Assembly: GCA_900450595.1 (NCBI GenBank)
Contig: UGGS01000001.1
Coordinates: 806,001 to 870,000 of the forward strand
Length of the DNA stretch: 64,000 bases
Direction: 5' to 3'
Source of the DNA: [Flavobacterium] thermophilum
Lineage (GTDB): Bacteria > Bacillota > Bacilli > Bacillales > Anoxybacillaceae
The translations under genes and the position numbers were made by a program. The notes under the pieces were generated by a model. That model did not search any database, was not told the DNA's origin, and saw only the letters and a list, made by a program, of their open reading frames with translations. Below, in pieces: positions 34,006 through 44,802 of the stretch; within the stretch, counting starts at the first letter, position 1; every line of letters begins with the position of its first letter.

Positions 34006-34054
34006 CGAATCATCATCGGTGTTTCCGCAAAACGCGCAGCCATTTCCCTTGGAG

Positions 34055-34100
34055 CGGAAAAAGGAAGACGGGCGCCGTCTATGATGAAAGGACGCCCGTC
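34055..34100 (-). terminator. Terminator of the amino-acid permease gene
   Basis: GACGGGCG / CGCCCGTC hairpin with an 18-base loop, followed on the minus strand by TTCCTTTTTCC. Confidence 0.6.
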
Positions 34101-34135
34101 TCTAGCTGTCGCCCGAGCGAAAAGAGGCGGTTTGG

Positions 34136-35500
34136 TTACGCCGTTCGCCCGGGCGCTTTTGTTGCTTGATGCTGCTTTTCTTTGACAGTGGAATAGATGA
34201 ATAAGAGAACCAAGACGGCCACGCAGAGAAGCGAACCGATTCGATGCTCTCTTTGAAGCAAAAAGCCAAGCCAAATCGCCCCGAGCGCCCCGACCGCCGC
34301 CATCGTTGTGTACGGAAACCCTTTCGTTCGGAAAAACGGCTTCGTTTTGTAGTGCGGCCGCAGCTTCAGCTGAGCGGCGCCGATCATCATCCAAACGATG
34401 AGCACGGTAAACCCAGGAATCGTCATCAATTCCCCGATGATCCGCCCGGGCGCCAAGTACGCGCCGATCACGCCAGCGGCGATGCAGATGGCGACCATGC
34501 CCATCCCGTACAGCGGAACCCCGTGTTTCGTCGTCCGCTGCAAGCGGCGGCTTGCTTCTCCTTGTTCAGCCATGGTGTACAGCAACCGAGAAGTCGCATA
34601 GACGCCTGTATTGGCCGCCGATAAGACGGCAATGAGCAACACCGCGTTCATGACATGGGCCGCGCCGGGCAACCCGATCGCTTCCAACACTTGGACAAAG
34701 GGGCTGTTCGTTTCCGAAACGGTGTTCCATGGCATAATGCCGCAAATGATGGCCATTGGCAAAAGATAAAAGCCGACAACCCGCCAGATTGTGGTGCGAA
34801 TGACGCGCGGCAGCACCTGCTCGGCGTCTTTCATCTCCGTCACCGCCACCCCGATCAGCTCCGCTCCGCCATAGGAAAACATCACGATAAGCAAGGCGCT
34901 GAGCGTTCCGGCAAACCCGTGCGGAAACCATCCGCCGTCGCCGGCAGACGGAAACGAGCCGCTTATGCCGCTTGGGATCACGCCAGCCCATACGCCCGCC
35001 CCGAGCACGATAAACACCACTAGCGCCGCCACTTTCAGGCCGGCCAGCCAAAATTCCGCTTCCCCGTAATACTTCACAGGGAAAAGATTCAACCCCATGA
35101 TCAGACACGCGCACAGGAGGGCAAGCAGCCATAACGGCGCAGACGGAAACCAATAGCTCAGGAAACTGCCGGCAGCCAGCAGTTCGACAACAGTGACCAA
35201 CGTCCAATTGATCCAATACAGCCAGCCGACGATCCATGACAGGCGAAAGCCAAACGCCCGGCGGATCAAATGTTGAACGTTCGAACCCGGATACGCGATC
35301 GCCATCTCGGCCAGTGCAGCCATAATCCAAAACAACAGCACGCCGCCGATCAAGTACGTGAGCACGACGCTTGGTCCGGCGATATGAATGGCCTCGGCGC
35401 TTCCTTTAAAAATGCCGGTGCCGATCATCCCTCCTAACGCGATCAGCTGAACGTGGCGGGGCAATAGTCCTTTTTGCAGCTGAGGACGGGATTGTTCCAT
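34136..35500 (-). CDS. Amino-acid permease (APC superfamily)
   Basis: 454 residues, twelve predicted membrane segments. The substrate/cation-site helix 1 motif is IALGGMIGTGIFKGSA, followed by PGSNVQHLIRRAFG and SYGGAELIGVAVTEMKDAEQVLPR, the consensus loop of the amino-acid transporter branch (relatives: YbxG/AlaP, GabP, ProY). It imports an amino acid with a proton. A strong promoter (TTGACA, 17, TATTCT) lies 84-112 bases upstream, with a perfect leader hairpin between. The specific amino acid is not determinable here. Confidence 0.9.
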   Translation of the reverse strand: MEQSRPQLQKGLLPRHVQLIALGGMIGTGIFKGSAEAIHIAGPSVVLTYLIGGVLLFWIMAALAEMAIAYPGSNVQHLIRRAFGFRLSWIVGWLYWINWTLVTVVELLAAGSFLSYWFPSAPLWLLALLCACLIMGLNLFPVKYYGEAEFWLAGLKVAALVVFIVLGAGVWAGVIPSGISGSFPSAGDGGWFPHGFAGTLSALLIVMFSYGGAELIGVAVTEMKDAEQVLPRVIRTTIWRVVGFYLLPMAIICGIMPWNTVSETNSPFVQVLEAIGLPGAAHVMNAVLLIAVLSAANTGVYATSRLLYTMAEQGEASRRLQRTTKHGVPLYGMGMVAICIAAGVIGAYLAPGRIIGELMTIPGFTVLIVWMMIGAAQLKLRPHYKTKPFFRTKGFPYTTMAAVGALGAIWLGFLLQREHRIGSLLCVAVLVLLFIYSTVKEKQHQATKAPGRTA

Positions 35501-35543
35501 GTTGACAACAACCTTTCTGCTCTAATGTTGATTCATAGATGTG

Positions 35544-35575
35544 CTTTTTTGCTTTTATGCGGTTAAGCAAAAAAG
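35544..35575 (-). promoter_or_regulatory. 11-bp leader hairpin of the permease mRNA
   Basis: CTTTTTTGCTT / AAGCAAAAAAG, perfect, ten-base loop, in the 5' leader between promoter and start. It is not followed by a T-run in the direction of transcription, so it may affect mRNA stability. Confidence 0.4.
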
Positions 35576-35583
35576 ATAATTTC

Positions 35584-35612
35584 AGAATATAATAGTTCAG
35601 TTGTTCTGTCAA
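35584..35612 (-). promoter_or_regulatory. Sigma-A promoter of the permease gene
   Basis: On the minus strand TTGACA (35612-35607), 17 bases, TATTCT (35589-35584). Confidence 0.75.
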
Positions 35613-35697
35613 CGATTGTCGAAAAAAGGCATCGCCAACATGGAAATGTTTTGTTATACTGGAAACAGAAATGATGTGCAAAAAGGAGATTAAGAGA

Positions 35698-36180
35698 ATG
35701 CTTCCTCATAGAGGCAAACCCATTTCATCAAAAGCGGTCACCGTGTGGCGTCTCACGGGGGCGCTTGTGGCATTGGCTTCCGGTGTGGCGATCGGGGGAA
35801 TCATATGGCTGCTCTCGCAGTTCCATGCTCCTCCTTGGCTATTGATAGTGTTGGCCGGCGTTTGGATGGTGCAAGCCATTGTATGGGTCGTCTGGCTCCC
35901 GCCGTTGCGCCAAAGACGTTGGCGCTATGACATTCGTGAAGAAGAGATTGACATTCAGCGAGGAGTCTGGTCTACGAGACGGACTTTGATCCCGATGGCT
36001 CGCGTTCAGTACGTCGATGTGCGGCAAGGTCCGCTTCTCAAGCGGTACGGGTTGGCTTCCATTGCGGTGTTCACAGCGGCGGCCGCTCATGAAATTCCCG
36101 CTCTTCCGATGGAAGAAGCGGAGCAGCTTTGCCGCTTGATTGCGGAGTGGGCGAAGGTGGCGGATGACAATGACGCGTAA
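35698..36180 (+). CDS. YdbS-like bacterial PH-domain membrane protein
   Basis: 160 residues. Two membrane segments (about 20-42 and 48-68) followed by a bPH2 domain (RRWRYDIREEEIDIQRGVWSTRRTLIPMARVQYVDVRQGPLLKRYGLASI). This is the small partner of the YdbS-YdbT pair of bacilli, implicated in resistance to heterologous antimicrobial peptides in B. amyloliquefaciens/subtilis. The start at 35698 follows AAAAAGGAG; an upstream in-frame ATG is less likely. It overlaps the next gene, consistent with a complex. Confidence 0.87.
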   Translation: MLPHRGKPISSKAVTVWRLTGALVALASGVAIGGIIWLLSQFHAPPWLLIVLAGVWMVQAIVWVVWLPPLRQRRWRYDIREEEIDIQRGVWSTRRTLIPMARVQYVDVRQGPLLKRYGLASIAVFTAAAAHEIPALPMEEAEQLCRLIAEWAKVADDNDA

Positions 36181-37618
36181 AGCAAGACGCCGCCTCCATC
36201 CGATTGCCATTATGGCCGGGCTAGGAAAAGAATTAAAAAATATGGTCGTTCCTCTTCTAGTCATCATGGCAGCCGGCAGTCGCCATGGGTTTTCATGGAC
36301 CGATATTCTTGTGCCGTTGGCCGCCCTCATTTACACGCTGGTCATGGGCGTTCTTTCTTGGCTTCGTTTTACATATGAGTGGGATGACACTTGCTTGGTC
36401 GTTGAAGAAGGGGTGTTTGTTCGCAAAAAACGTTCCATTCCGTTGGAGCGCATTCATGGGATTTCGGTGACAGAGGGAATCTGGCAGCGGATGGCGGGGG
36501 TCGTCCAAGTGCATATTGAGACGGCGGGCGATGCCCTCGGTGAAGCAGAAGTGACGCTTCGGGCCATATCAAGGGAAGAAGCCCGCCGCCTGCAACGATG
36601 CGTGGAACAGGCGAAACACAAGGCGGAAAACGCTTCCCATCCGGAGCCACTCGCGAACCGCCCACATCCTGTTCTGTTTACCTTATCGATGAAAGAAGTA
36701 TGGGTCGCTTCGTTGACAAGCGGTGGAGCGCTTGGCGTGGTTGCCGCTTTATGTGGGTTTTTGTCGCAATTAGGCGACTTCATTCCATATGAGGCGCTGA
36801 TCCGCGATCTTCAGTCGACATGGAACGGACATGGACGATGGTATATTGCTCTATTGATCTTGTCGATTCTCTTGGCCGCCTATGGAGTGGCCATCGTGCA
36901 AAATATGATCCGGTACGCTTCGTTTGTCGTGCGGAAACAAGAAGACACGATTGTGATTGCTCGCGGATGGTTGGAACGAAAAGCGGTGTCCGTCCCTGTT
37001 GACCGCGTCCAAGGCGTCGTTATTCATGAGAATTGGCTGCGCCGTTTTTTCGGATATGCCTCTGTATCCATTATTCATGCCGGCGGAGCGCTCGATGGCG
37101 GACCGTCAGGGGAAGTCGTTCTTTGCCCGCTGGTCAAAAAGCATCGCATCGTCCCCATTGTTCAGGCTTGTTTGCCCGAGTATCGCCTCGATGTGCCATT
37201 TTGTCCGCTTCCTCAGCGTGCAAAAAGTCGATATATGCTTCGCCCGCTTTATTGGTTGACGATTCCGGTTGGAGTTGCCGCGTATATGGAGCGTCCATGG
37301 GGAGCAGGGCTTTTGTTTGTGTTGCCGCTTGCTCTGTGGATCGGGGCGCGGCGCTATCAAGCGGCCGGCTGGGCGCTTTCCTCGAAGCAGCTGTCGCTCC
37401 GCAACGGCTGGTTTCGGCGAACGACCGCGCATTTGTTAAAGCGTCACGTCCAATCGTTGGAAATCGCAACGACATGGTGGCAAAGAAAAAAACAGTTGGT
37501 GACGATCTCGGCTTCCGTCATGCCGGTCGGCACCCGCTCCCGTGTCGTGGATGTGGATGAAGAAGATGCCGCTTCGATCTATCGCTGGCTGCAAGGGGAA
37601 AAGGGGGACCAAACATGA
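36164..37618 (+). CDS. YdbT-like bacterial PH-domain membrane protein
   Basis: About 484 residues with three bPH2 domains, each beginning with the pattern (W/L)xxxDDTxxVxxGxxxRKxxSIPLxRIHGI (first at about 75-155, second at 250-330, third after 400), separated by pairs of membrane segments. It partners the YdbS-like protein, whose gene it overlaps by 17 bases. The start is one of two nearby ATGs (36164 or 36170). Its stop overlaps the following truncated LysE gene (TGATGA), so all three were once one transcript. Confidence 0.87.
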   Translation: MTMTRKARRRLHPIAIMAGLGKELKNMVVPLLVIMAAGSRHGFSWTDILVPLAALIYTLVMGVLSWLRFTYEWDDTCLVVEEGVFVRKKRSIPLERIHGISVTEGIWQRMAGVVQVHIETAGDALGEAEVTLRAISREEARRLQRCVEQAKHKAENASHPEPLANRPHPVLFTLSMKEVWVASLTSGGALGVVAALCGFLSQLGDFIPYEALIRDLQSTWNGHGRWYIALLILSILLAAYGVAIVQNMIRYASFVVRKQEDTIVIARGWLERKAVSVPVDRVQGVVIHENWLRRFFGYASVSIIHAGGALDGGPSGEVVLCPLVKKHRIVPIVQACLPEYRLDVPFCPLPQRAKSRYMLRPLYWLTIPVGVAAYMERPWGAGLLFVLPLALWIGARRYQAAGWALSSKQLSLRNGWFRRTTAHLLKRHVQSLEIATTWWQRKKQLVTISASVMPVGTRSRVVDVDEEDAASIYRWLQGEKGDQT

Positions 37619-37977
37619 TGAAGGCCTTTCTTCACGGGCTTATCCTTGCGTTTGGACTCATTTTGCCATTGGGGATGCAAAACGTGTTCATTTTGACCCA
37701 AGGAGCAGTCCAGCGGCGTTGGCGGCATGCCTTGCCGGCGGTGCTGACGGCGTCGTTGTGTGATACGTTGTTGATTTTCCTCGCCATTTTGGGCGTCTCG
37801 CTCGTTTGGCTTGGTTCCGCTTGGCTGAAAACAGCCGTGATGGGGGCTGGCATTCTTTTTTGGCTGTATATGGGCTGGAGTACATGGAAGAGCGAGCCTG
37901 CAACAGGCGAAAGCGAAGCGGCGGAACGGTTTCCGCCCCGCAAACAAATCGCTTTTGCCGCCTTGAAAGCGACCTGA
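37615..37977 (+). pseudogene. LysE/ArgO-type exporter, truncated after four segments
   Basis: 120 residues: FLHGLILAFGLILPLGMQNVFILTQGAVQ is the N-terminus of LysE-family amino-acid exporters, followed by SLCDTLLIFLAILGVS, another family block. The family usually has about 200 residues and six segments. Here the frame stops after KQIAFAALKAT, just before the position where full-length proteins continue into their second half. No continuation is seen in other frames downstream, so the 3' half has been deleted. Confidence 0.7.
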
Positions 37978-38112
37978 GTTGTTCCCAACGAACAAATGAT
38001 CTGCTAAAATAGGAAACAACGAAAGAAAAGAAGGGAAGAAAGATGCAAACGGAGCGCGAATCGCATGGGCGGATCATTTTTCCGACAGGCAAACGAAAGA
38101 GGGGGAAGAACG

Positions 38113-38301
38113 TTGACGATCTTACTAATTGCCGCGGCTGTCGTGATGCTTGCAGGCCTCATCGGCACGCTCGCGCTGTCGGGGCGGGGGGACGAACAGT
38201 ACACATCAGCAACCGAAGGCAATCTCACCCGCCTAGTGTTGATTTATGCCGGGTTGGCCCTTGTGCTAGCGGCGGGAATCGGGGTATATCTAGTGTTATA
38301 A
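38113..38301 (+). CDS. Small two-TM membrane protein
   Basis: 62 residues from a TTG behind AAAGAGGGGGA. Two hydrophobic segments (about 2-20 and 40-60) around a polar loop SGRGDEQYTSATEGNLTRL. The TxNLTRLxxIYxGLxL pattern is seen in small conserved membrane proteins of bacilli without assigned function. Upstream in-frame codons exist but lack a ribosome site. Possibly co-transcribed with the next two small frames. Confidence 0.6.
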   Translation: MTILLIAAAVVMLAGLIGTLALSGRGDEQYTSATEGNLTRLVLIYAGLALVLAAGIGVYLVL

Positions 38302-38314
38302 CAAGCGAAAGACG

Positions 38315-38407
38315 ATGCCCGCCGTCGGGTGGAGAAGAACGTTTCATCTTGTCTCTGCCTTGCTGTTTGCCGGTTTGTTTCTCCTTCATCTATTTTGGCC
38401 GATCTAA
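38315..38407 (+). CDS. Possible 30-residue single-TM peptide
   Basis: MPAVGWRRTFHLVSALLFAG followed by LFLLHLFWPI: one hydrophobic segment with a basic N-terminus, 13 bases after the preceding stop. The ribosome site (AAGCGAAAG) is weak. Position in a run of small genes and clear membrane character argue for it; length argues against. Confidence 0.35.
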   Translation: MPAVGWRRTFHLVSALLFAGLFLLHLFWPI

Positions 38408-38431
38408 TCACGTGTAAGGGAGAGAGAAAAC

Positions 38432-38701
38432 GTGGGTGACTTGCTTTCTTTGCTGACGGAATACCGCCATCGCCAAGTTGTCGTCAACTTCTATGAAGAA
38501 GACGAGCTGGTGGCGCGTGACGGGTTTTTCTTTGATGGCATCGAACGATCAGACGGTCTGCTATCTTTCATCAAAGATGGGCGCATTCGCTGGTCCATTC
38601 GGTTGGATGACTACCCAAGCTATGAGATCGTACACGATTTCCCGAGGCGTTATCGGTTTTATGGCCAGCATCGGGCTGTAGAGCTCTATTTCCCTTCTTA
38701 A
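38432..38701 (+). CDS. Hypothetical protein, 89 residues
   Basis: GTG start with AAGGGAGAGAG upstream. Soluble, acidic and aromatic-rich: LLSLLTEYRHRQVVVNFYEE, DGFFFDGIERSDGLLSFIKD, RYRFYGQHRAVELYFPS. The sheet-like pattern of alternating hydrophobics suggests a small all-beta fold, and VVVNFYEEDE with RVELYFP ends could be an Sm/SH3-like barrel. No family recognised. Followed by a clear terminator. Confidence 0.6.
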   Translation: MGDLLSLLTEYRHRQVVVNFYEEDELVARDGFFFDGIERSDGLLSFIKDGRIRWSIRLDDYPSYEIVHDFPRRYRFYGQHRAVELYFPS

Positions 38702-38720
38702 CGGTGTCCGCTTTAGGAGA

Positions 38721-38773
38721 AACCGGTCAGAATCCTCCTCATTTTCATGAGGAGATGAATGACCGGTTTTTGA
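38721..38773 (+). terminator. Terminator after the small-gene cluster
   Basis: AACCGGTCA / TGACCGGTT closes a second inner hairpin (CTCCTCAT / ATGAGGAG), then TTTTTGAC. Confidence 0.85.
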
Positions 38774-38811
38774 CTATATATCATGTAAGTGGTTGAAATG
38801 TTTTTATAAAG

Positions 38812-39642
38812 ACTCACAAGCCTATCACGATAACGATTCCGCCTGTGTTACTGGACAAAAAGATTAAGCAGATTGAAATCATTCCTAAGCATCATGCCAG
38901 GTTCTTTGAGATTCAGTACAAATATGAAATGCCTGAAGATCAAAGAGAATTAAATGACCAAAAAGCACTGGCAATTGATTTAGGATTAAACAATTTTGCC
39001 ACTTGTGTCACATCAGACGGCAGATCATTCATCATTGATGGGCGGAGATTAAAAAGTATCAATCAATGGTTTAACAAAGAAAATGCCAGACTTCAAAGCA
39101 TAAAAGATAAGCAAAAAATCAAAGGCACCACTCGTAAACAGGCTTTGCTTGCTATGAATCGCAATAATAAAGTGAATGATTATATCAACAAGACTTGCCG
39201 TTACATCATTAACTACTGTATTGAAAATCAAATTGGCAAACTTGTCATTGGCTATGCGGAAACATGGCAACGCAATATGAATCTAGGAAAAAAGACAAAT
39301 CAAAACTTTGTCAATATTCCTCTCGGTAACATAAAAGAAAAACTAGAATATCTTTGTAAATTTTACGGCATTGAATTCTTGAAACAGGAAGAATCATATA
39401 CGTCTCAAGCCAGCTTTTTTGACGGCGATGAGATTCCTGAATATAATGCCGACAATCCAAAAGAATATAAGTTCAGCGGCAAACGTATTAAGCGCGGCTT
39501 GTATCGAACAAAGTCTGGCAAACTAATTAATGCTGATGTCAATGGCGCATTAAACATCTTAAAGAAAAGTAAAGCTGTAGACCTGAGTGTCTTATGCTCT
39601 AGCGGCGAAGTGGACACGCCTCAAAGAATAAGGATTGCTTGA
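38812..39642 (+). pseudogene. TnpB-type nuclease, 5' truncated
   Basis: About 275 codons in frame with no start. The frame opens after a TGA at 38794 and reads PITITIPPVLLDKKIKQIEI, a segment normally about 130 residues into this TnpB lineage, so the N-terminal domain is gone. The RuvC acids remain: Asp in AIDLGLNNFAT, Glu in VIGYAETWQ, Asp in NADVNGALNIL. In place of the zinc finger it has SYTSQASFFDGDEIPEY and FSGKRIKRGLYRTKSG, as in the cysteine-poor lineage. Much lower GC than the neighbours. It is a different lineage from the complete tnpB at 31511. Confidence 0.82.
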
Positions 39643-39664
39643 AGCAGTCAAACTTCTTTGGAAG

Positions 39665-39710
39665 CCCCCACTTCAAATTTTCGCTAGAAAATTAAGTGGG
39701 GGTAGTTCAT
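39665..39710 (+). mobile_element. Right end of the truncated IS605-group element
   Basis: CCCCCACTT / AAGTGGGGG closes a smaller inner stem (AAATTTTC / GAAAATT), ending GGTAGTTCAT. The end resembles GAGGTTCATC of the intact element, so the right end and presumptive guide site survive although the left end is lost. Confidence 0.65.
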
Positions 39711-39819
39711 ATATTAAAAAATAACTGAATTCTAAATCAATTGAAACATAAATTAATAGTGGCATACCTTGGACTGGTATAGCAACACAAATAAAAATAA
39801 TAAAAGGTATCTTTTATTA

Positions 39820-39853
39820 TTTACTATCAAATATAAATTTAGTATAATTCTAA
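39820..39853 (+). promoter_or_regulatory. katG promoter with PerR-like box
   Basis: TTTACT (39820), 17 bases, TATAAT (39843-39848). The -10 lies inside TTAGTATAATTCTAA (39839-39853), which fits the PerR consensus TTATAATNATTATAA in its palindromic outer bases. A PerR box over the -10 of a peroxidase gene is the classic arrangement. Confidence 0.6.
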
Positions 39854-39860
39854 TGTACAA

Positions 39861-42164
<2,304 letters not shown>

Positions 42165-42169
42165 CCAAC

Positions 42170-42210
42170 AAAAAAGCAGCTTGTCCGTTTAAGGGGCAAG
42201 CTGCTTTTTT
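42170..42210 (+). terminator. katG terminator
   Basis: AAAAAGCAGCTTG / CAAGCTGCTTTTTT hairpin, 13-base loop, T6, a few bases after the stop. Confidence 0.92.
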
Positions 42211-42375
42211 ATATTCATATCCAGGGATTCTTTCTTAGACTTGTTGTGGATCAAAAGGGAAAGATTCGTTGAAAGGAAACTAGAGCGCTCAATTACCTGT
42301 TTTTATGCTTATGTGTCAGAGATTTGCAGAAAGAAAAGAGCCTTCGGAGAATCTTTGAGAATAGTATGTATTTTA

Positions 42376-42404
42376 TTGACAAATTATGTGTTTTTCAGTA
42401 TGAT
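42376..42404 (+). promoter_or_regulatory. Near-consensus promoter of the RNA/DUF3800 module
   Basis: TTGACA (42376-42381), 17 bases, TATGAT (42399-42404). Expected start near 42411, giving a leader of about 250 bases before the protein gene. Confidence 0.8.
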
Positions 42405-42479
42405 TGCGGCAGAATCAAATCAAGATCAAATAGCATAGGGAAAGGGACAGGACAAACGTTCACGTCAAAATAAAAAGAC

Positions 42480-42569
42480 AGCTCAGCCCTGCCCAACGGT
42501 GGCGGGGAAAAGCTATCCTTCCGTACGTTGAGATGTTATCAGCCCTGCCCAACGGTGGCGGGGAAAACA
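42480..42569 (+). ncRNA. Two tandem structured RNA hairpins upstream of a DUF3800-like gene
   Basis: A 29-base sequence (starting TCAGCCCTGCC, then CAACGGT, then GGCGGGGAAAA) occurs identically at 42483-42511 and 42539-42567. Each copy folds as a 7-bp stem CCCTGCC/GGCGGGG with one G-U pair and a seven-base loop. On the opposite strand the wobble would be a C-A mismatch, so the plus-strand RNA is the structured one. Outer bases can extend the stem differently in each copy (AGCT/AGCT in the first, TGTT/AACA in the second), weak evidence of conserved pairing. Conserved RNA motifs named DUF3800-I to -XI have been described next to DUF3800 genes; which one this matches is not known. Confidence 0.65.
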
Positions 42570-42636
42570 ACACCTTCTTTTTATGATTGTAAGGTATAAA
42601 CGTGTTTTAGTCAACACAAAATGAATTTATGTATGG

Positions 42637-42656
42637 AAAGTAAAGGAGTTTACTTT
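42637..42656 (+). promoter_or_regulatory. Ribosome site in the loop of an 8-bp hairpin
   Basis: AAAGTAAA-GGAG-TTTACTTT: a perfect 8-bp stem presenting GGAG as the loop, 12 bases before the ATG of the DUF3800-like gene. A second small stem (GTGTT/AACAC, 42602-42617) lies upstream. Suggests translational control. Confidence 0.6.
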
Positions 42657-42660
42657 AAAT

Positions 42661-43617
42661 ATGCACTACTTAATCTATTTTGATGAGAGCAATAAACTCG
42701 ACCAGTTTAACGCTGACTATTCTTACTATGGGGCTTACGGAGGAACCGATGCCGCAATGGCAAGGGTTGTTAAGCAAGTTCGAAACATCTTTAAACAGTG
42801 TAATTCTTTTAGTGAACTTCATTTTCGAGAGTATACGAAAGACAACCTTGTCAAGAAATATTTTCAAACTCTTCATACGGTTATTAATGAGAATGTACAG
42901 ATTAATATTCTAACCGTTAATAATAGGGATGCTTTGTATGCGGCACAGAAAATCGGATTAACGGCGACTGAACTAAGAAACTTATTCTATATCAAAATAC
43001 CGGAAAGATTATTTTATGGAATGACTCGGGATTTATCAAGTCAAGAATCTGGAACGATTAAGGTGAAGATTAAGGTAGACCAGAATGATGAGTATGATAA
43101 GCTTTTTCTTGAAACAAAAATCATTGAACAGATGAACGCACATTCGGCTTATCGCAATAAAAATTACCGCGTTGTTAATGTCCTTTCTCAAAACTCTGTT
43201 AAATCAATACCTTTGCAAATAGTGGATACATTTATGGGGATAGTTATATTTTTGTTGGAACAAAATTATCTTGAATTGTCCAATACTGCCAAGATAAAAA
43301 GTGATTTAATATATCGGTTCCTTATTGAAGGAAATAACTTAATGAAGTTTCAACAGCAAATCAAACTATATAAATGGACGGGACACGAAGAACTCACCTT
43401 TGTCAATATCAGCGACTATGTATCACCTTTTATGGCTTATAAAGCAGCATATGATTCACAAGAAATAATACGAATTCAAAAGATCATGGTTGAGAATCCA
43501 GCGATGCCTCTAAAAGAGCTTAGACTCAAGGCAGGCTATCCGAATACCATGAAGAACACACTGATCGGATACAAGGATCAGATTGAAGGACGGGGTAGGA
43601 ATTATTCTATTTTATGA
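42661..43617 (+). CDS. DUF3800-like protein (predicted RNase H-fold)
   Basis: 318 residues. The N-terminus MHYLIYFDESNKLDQFN has the family hallmark, a strand ending in (F/I)DES with the first acidic residue. A later acidic stretch KIKVDQNDEYDKLFLETK and the C-terminal QIVDTFMGIVIFL match the second and third conserved acids (QxADxxAG block). The last 45 residues form a helix-turn-helix-like tail (LRLKAGYPNTMKNTLIG). DUF3800 proteins are thought to have an RNase H-like nuclease fold; biochemical role is unclear. AT-rich against GC-rich neighbours, so recently acquired. It is expressed behind two structured RNA repeats from one strong promoter. Confidence 0.8.
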   Translation: MHYLIYFDESNKLDQFNADYSYYGAYGGTDAAMARVVKQVRNIFKQCNSFSELHFREYTKDNLVKKYFQTLHTVINENVQINILTVNNRDALYAAQKIGLTATELRNLFYIKIPERLFYGMTRDLSSQESGTIKVKIKVDQNDEYDKLFLETKIIEQMNAHSAYRNKNYRVVNVLSQNSVKSIPLQIVDTFMGIVIFLLEQNYLELSNTAKIKSDLIYRFLIEGNNLMKFQQQIKLYKWTGHEELTFVNISDYVSPFMAYKAAYDSQEIIRIQKIMVENPAMPLKELRLKAGYPNTMKNTLIGYKDQIEGRGRNYSIL

Positions 43618-43766
43618 TTCTCTTAGTTAGTTTTTTTTATCAATAAATATGAATCTTTGACACACAAAGAAAAGAAGGAGTTTTCCCATTCGGGCCATTT
43701 ATGAAACCCGAGTTCGGCAGTCATGGCCGGCTGCATCTGTAAAATAGATCTGGAAAGGAGCGCCCG

Positions 43767-44192
43767 ATGAGGATACGCAAATGTGCTAGAGCAGTGATCA
43801 TCAATGAGCGAAACGAAATTCTTCTTCAGCAATTTGAATTTCGGGATGTAGTAGGGAACAAAGTGTTATGGGTTACTCCAGGAGGGGGCATTGAAGAAAA
43901 CGAGACCCCAGCTGAAGCTTTAAAAAGGGAATTATACGAAGAACTAGGCATAGTGGTTGATCTTCTCGGTGGCCCCATATTCCAACTGGATGTATGGATT
44001 GAAGGAAAACAAGGTTCTTTTATTAGCCGGGAAATTTATTATCACGTTACGATCCAATCCGATACGGTGTTGTCTATCGAACATATGACAAAGAACGAAA
44101 AAGACACACTGAAAGGACTCAAATGGTGGAGCAAAGACGAATTGCAGAAAATCGACAACTTTGCGCCGCGTGAAATATTGAACTACATATAG
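43767..44192 (+). CDS. NUDIX hydrolase
   Basis: 141 residues. Complete Nudix box GGGIEENETPAEALKRELYEELGI with the metal-binding REL(Y)EE, preceded by the substrate strand ARAVIINERNEILLQQFEF. Ends KWWSKDELQKI, common in MutT/ADP-ribose-type members. It hydrolyses a nucleoside diphosphate linked to another group, substrate not inferable. Ribosome site AAAGGAG. Stands alone downstream of the acquired DUF3800 module. Confidence 0.92.
   Translation: MRIRKCARAVIINERNEILLQQFEFRDVVGNKVLWVTPGGGIEENETPAEALKRELYEELGIVVDLLGGPIFQLDVWIEGKQGSFISREIYYHVTIQSDTVLSIEHMTKNEKDTLKGLKWWSKDELQKIDNFAPREILNYI

Positions 44193-44802
<610 letters not shown>

Noticed and set aside
36285..37560. Several 60-175 codon frames inside the ydbT-like gene
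   Set aside because: Alternative-frame shadows of a conserved GC-rich gene, without ribosome sites or motifs.
39722..39740. Ter-like sequence after the truncated TnpB
   Set aside because: AACTGAATTCTAAATCAA has the TTCTAAAT core but only about 12 of 18 matches, in an AT-rich region.
42241..42438. 65-codon gene upstream of the hairpin RNAs
   Set aside because: No ribosome site, and it contains the TTGACA-17-TATGAT promoter of the downstream module.
42483..42567. Two-repeat CRISPR array
   Set aside because: Only two identical units with a 27-base spacer, no cas genes, and the hairpin is stable only as plus-strand RNA. A structured leader RNA for the downstream gene explains it better.
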